Below are positions 61,306 through 64,000 of a stretch of DNA of 64,000 nt, one piece after another. Below the pieces are notes generated by a model. That model did no database searches. It saw nothing but the letters and a program-made list of their open reading frames with translations, and was not told the DNA's origin. A program made the position numbers and the translations under genes. Source of the stretch: an uncultured Alphaproteobacteria bacterium (GTDB taxonomy: Bacteria; Pseudomonadota; Alphaproteobacteria; HIMB59); contig CACKEA010000002.1 in assembly GCA_902599045.1 (NCBI GenBank), positions 226,501-290,500 of the forward strand. The letters run 5' to 3'. Within the stretch, counting starts at the first letter, position 1. The number at the start of each line of letters is the position of its first letter.

Positions 61306-62415
61306 ATGTTCAGTAATTTAGCAGTTTTACCAGAAAATTCAAAAGGAAGACTTTATGATGAGATAAATGACCACCGATCTCTTTATGAAAGAGATAGAGA
61401 TAGAATATATCACTCAACTGCTTTTAGAAAACTGAAGGATAAAACACAAGTGTTTATGTTCGAAAAGGGGGATTATTATAGAAATAGGTTAACTCATACT
61501 CTTGAAGTTTCTCAAATAGCAAGATCTATCAGTAGAAAATTATCTTTAAACGAAGATCTCACTGAATGCATCGCTTTGTCTCACGACTTAGGACATAGTC
61601 CATTTGGTCATGTCGGTGAAGAAATAATTTCACAAGAACTAGATGCAAATTTTAATCACAACTATCAATCGTTTCGACAAATAACCTTTTTAGAAAAAAG
61701 ATATGTAAATTTCGATGGATTGAATTTAACCTGGGAAACTATTGATGGATTAATTAAACACAATGGAATAATTCAAGAAACTATTAAGACTTATGATCTC
61801 TCAAAAAATTTCACATTTGATTTATATAAGAACCCTTCTTTAGAAGCTCAAATAGCCTCTTTGTCAGATGATATAGCATACATAGCTCATGATTTTGATG
61901 ACGCTTTAAGATCAGGTATTTTTTCCATCTCAGGATTAGCTAAAAATCAAGATCAATTCAATTTTATAGATTTTTCATATATTGCAAATTTAGATAAAAG
62001 TGTAGCAAGAAATTATTTCTCAAGATCAATTATGAACTTTCTAATTTTAGATCTTTTAAACCAAACAGAAACTACTCTTATGAATTCACCGCAAATAAAA
62101 TCATATTTGGATGTCATTAATAATCCTAATTTTTTAGTAAAATTCAGCCCAGTGGTATTAGAAAAAGTAAAATTTCTCAAAAATTATTTATTTGAGTATT
62201 TTTATACATCTGATTTTGTTTTTAAAAATAGAATACAAGCAGAAAAAATCTTAGTATCAATTATAAAATTACTAAATAACGATATAAATATTCTTCCATC
62301 TAAATGGAGAGATAAAATACAAAAGGATAAAGATAAAAAACAAACAATAGTTGATTATGTATGTGGCATGACAGATCAGTATGCTATAAATTTCTATAAT
62401 ACTTATGCTTCATAA
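61306..62415 (+). CDS. dgt: Deoxyguanosinetriphosphate triphosphohydrolase-like protein
   Basis: RDRDRIYHSTAFRKLKDKTQVF; RLTHTLEVSQIARSI; LSHDLGHSPFGHVGEE; ATG 61306 preferred over the TTG extension at 61261. Confidence 0.92.
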   Translation: MFSNLAVLPENSKGRLYDEINDHRSLYERDRDRIYHSTAFRKLKDKTQVFMFEKGDYYRNRLTHTLEVSQIARSISRKLSLNEDLTECIALSHDLGHSPFGHVGEEIISQELDANFNHNYQSFRQITFLEKRYVNFDGLNLTWETIDGLIKHNGIIQETIKTYDLSKNFTFDLYKNPSLEAQIASLSDDIAYIAHDFDDALRSGIFSISGLAKNQDQFNFIDFSYIANLDKSVARNYFSRSIMNFLILDLLNQTETTLMNSPQIKSYLDVINNPNFLVKFSPVVLEKVKFLKNYLFEYFYTSDFVFKNRIQAEKILVSIIKLLNNDINILPSKWRDKIQKDKDKKQTIVDYVCGMTDQYAINFYNTYAS

Positions 62416-64000
62416 TTTAAAAAAAAATCTCTTTGAAATTCTTGTTAAAATTGACAAAAATATCACGATCAATATTGATGATATAGAAGTTGAAACTCTA
62501 TTTGATCAAAGAGGTGATTTTACAACTAATACTGCTCTTAAATTTTCAAAAATATACAACTCAAATCCAAAACAATTAGCAGATTTAATTATAGATAATC
62601 TCAATATAAATGATTTTGAAAAAGTAGAAATAGCAGGTCCTGGTTTTATTAATTTCACTCTTAAAGAAGGAAATTTTAATTCTCAATTAATTAATCAAAA
62701 AAAAGAATTCAATAATACTGATAAAGTAAATATTGAATTTGTCTCTGCAAACCCTACAGGACCATTACATTTAGCACATGGTAGAGGTGCTGTTGTTGGA
62801 GATATTTTATCTAATTTATTTGAATATTTCGGGCATAAAGTTACCCGTGAATACTATGTTAACAATACAGGTAATCAGATAAATGAATTTTTATCATCAA
62901 TTCTTTACTCAATATCAAATAAAAATAATTTAAGTCTCGATGAAAATCAATTTTATAAAGGTGATTATATAAACGATATTGCTAATAACTGTTACAAAAA
63001 TTTTAAATCCCTATTCAATAAAGAACTCAGTCCAGATGACAGAATAAATATTGTAAATTTTGCTATTGAAAATCTTGTTAATCAAACTATTCAAACGCTT
63101 GGTAGTGCAGGTATTAATTTTGATGAAATTTCATATGAGACAAACATTATGGAAAAAGGATATCTACCTTTAATTTTACAAAAACTTTATGAAAGTGATC
63201 TCACTTACAAAGGACAATTAAATGCTCCAAAAGATTATACTGGCACTCAAAAAGATAATGATCTAACGATATTTAAATCAACACTCTTTGATGACGATGA
63301 GGATAGGGCATTAACTAAAAATGATGGATCTCCAACATATTTTGCAAACGATATAGCTTATCATGAAGATAAATACCGAAGAGGTTATAATAAATTAATA
63401 AACATATGGGGTGCAGATCATTTAGGTTATCTTAAAAGATTATCATCAGCTATAAAATCCCTTCATCCTAAAATAGATTTTTCAGTTGTGTTTTGTCAAA
63501 TTGTAAATTTAAAACGCAATAATAAAATACAAAAACTATCAAAAAGAGAAGGTAATATTTTTGAATTAAAAAATTTAATAAACGAAATTGGAATGGATAA
63601 CTTTAGATATTTTATGTCGTATAGAAAAAATGATACTCACATGGACTTAGATATTGACTTAATTAAAAAAGAAAATAAAGAAAATCCTATATACTATATT
63701 CAGTACTCTTATGCCAGAACACAGTCTGTCTTAGACAAAACAAATAAAATTATTGACACTCAAGTATTGGTTACACCAGAATTAAAAAACTTATATAAAA
63801 AATTACTAGAGTGGGAAAACGTCATTAAATCTGCATATCAAAAAAAAGAGGTTCATTTAATTGCCCATTATTTAGAGAGTCTATCATCTTACTTTCATAC
63901 ACTATGGTCTTCCTCAAAAAATAATCCAAAGGCTAAATTTCTAGATAAAGATAACAATATTTCCTCTGATTTACATAAGTTACTATGTAATTACCAAAAT
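62405..64000 (+). CDS. argS: Arginyl-tRNA synthetase, 3' truncated by window edge
   Basis: Read directly: MLHNLKKNLFEILVK...; NIEFVSANPTGPLHLAHGRGAVVGDILSNLFEYFGHKVTREYYVNNTGNQ; open to end of window. Confidence 0.94.
   Translation, partial: MLHNLKKNLFEILVKIDKNITINIDDIEVETLFDQRGDFTTNTALKFSKIYNSNPKQLADLIIDNLNINDFEKVEIAGPGFINFTLKEGNFNSQLINQKKEFNNTDKVNIEFVSANPTGPLHLAHGRGAVVGDILSNLFEYFGHKVTREYYVNNTGNQINEFLSSILYSISNKNNLSLDENQFYKGDYINDIANNCYKNFKSLFNKELSPDDRINIVNFAIENLVNQTIQTLGSAGINFDEISYETNIMEKGYLPLILQKLYESDLTYKGQLNAPKDYTGTQKDNDLTIFKSTLFDDDEDRALTKNDGSPTYFANDIAYHEDKYRRGYNKLINIWGADHLGYLKRLSSAIKSLHPKIDFSVVFCQIVNLKRNNKIQKLSKREGNIFELKNLINEIGMDNFRYFMSYRKNDTHMDLDIDLIKKENKENPIYYIQYSYARTQSVLDKTNKIIDTQVLVTPELKNLYKKLLEWENVIKSAYQKKEVHLIAHYLESLSSYFHTLWSSSKNNPKAKFLDKDNNISSDLHKLLCNYQN

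Noticed and set aside
1-64000. CRISPR array, tandem-repeat array, retron or transposon
   Set aside because: No regularly spaced direct repeats, reverse transcriptase YxDD gene, transposase or terminal inverted repeats were recognised; apparent repetitiveness is A/T homopolymer composition.

Overview
AT-rich, gene-dense bacterial chromosome segment. Gene content and the SOS-box type suggest a streamlined alphaproteobacterium. It opens inside rplD and runs through a long ribosomal-protein operon (rplW to rplO, secY, adk, rpsM, rpsK, rpoA, rplQ). Housekeeping genes follow: crcB, an RluA-type pseudouridine synthase, lipB, tRNA-Leu, mgtE, a phosphohexomutase, dacC, an NDUFA12 homolog, two tandem MlaD-like proteins, accC/accB, dcd, rne/rng, a class A PBP, prfB, umuDC, TrpB2, tRNA-Asn, an acyl-CoA synthetase and others. 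The right half holds a GTP cyclohydrolase II / RibD-like / methyltransferase / glycosyltransferase / PTPS-like / dehydrogenase / creatininase neighbourhood (39.3-45.3 kb). Next to it, abutting tRNA-Cys, is a lone 496-aa ORF with palm-polymerase-like motifs. After that come a frameshifted glutamine synthetase-like gene, a DUF1501/DUF1800/PanB-like/desaturase/Rieske group, then valS, ilvD, xth, an erpA/iscA-type gene, dgt and partial argS. Most interesting: the polymerase-like orphan at tRNA-Cys; the pteridine/pyrimidine-type biosynthetic neighbourhood with a degenerate PTPS active site; a prfB +1 programmed frameshift missed by the ORF track; a GAAC-N7-GAAC SOS box overlapping the umuD start codon; and an A6 frameshift in the GS-like gene. 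No CRISPR array, integrase, transposase or rRNA was seen. All family calls come from reading motifs by eye; no database search was run.
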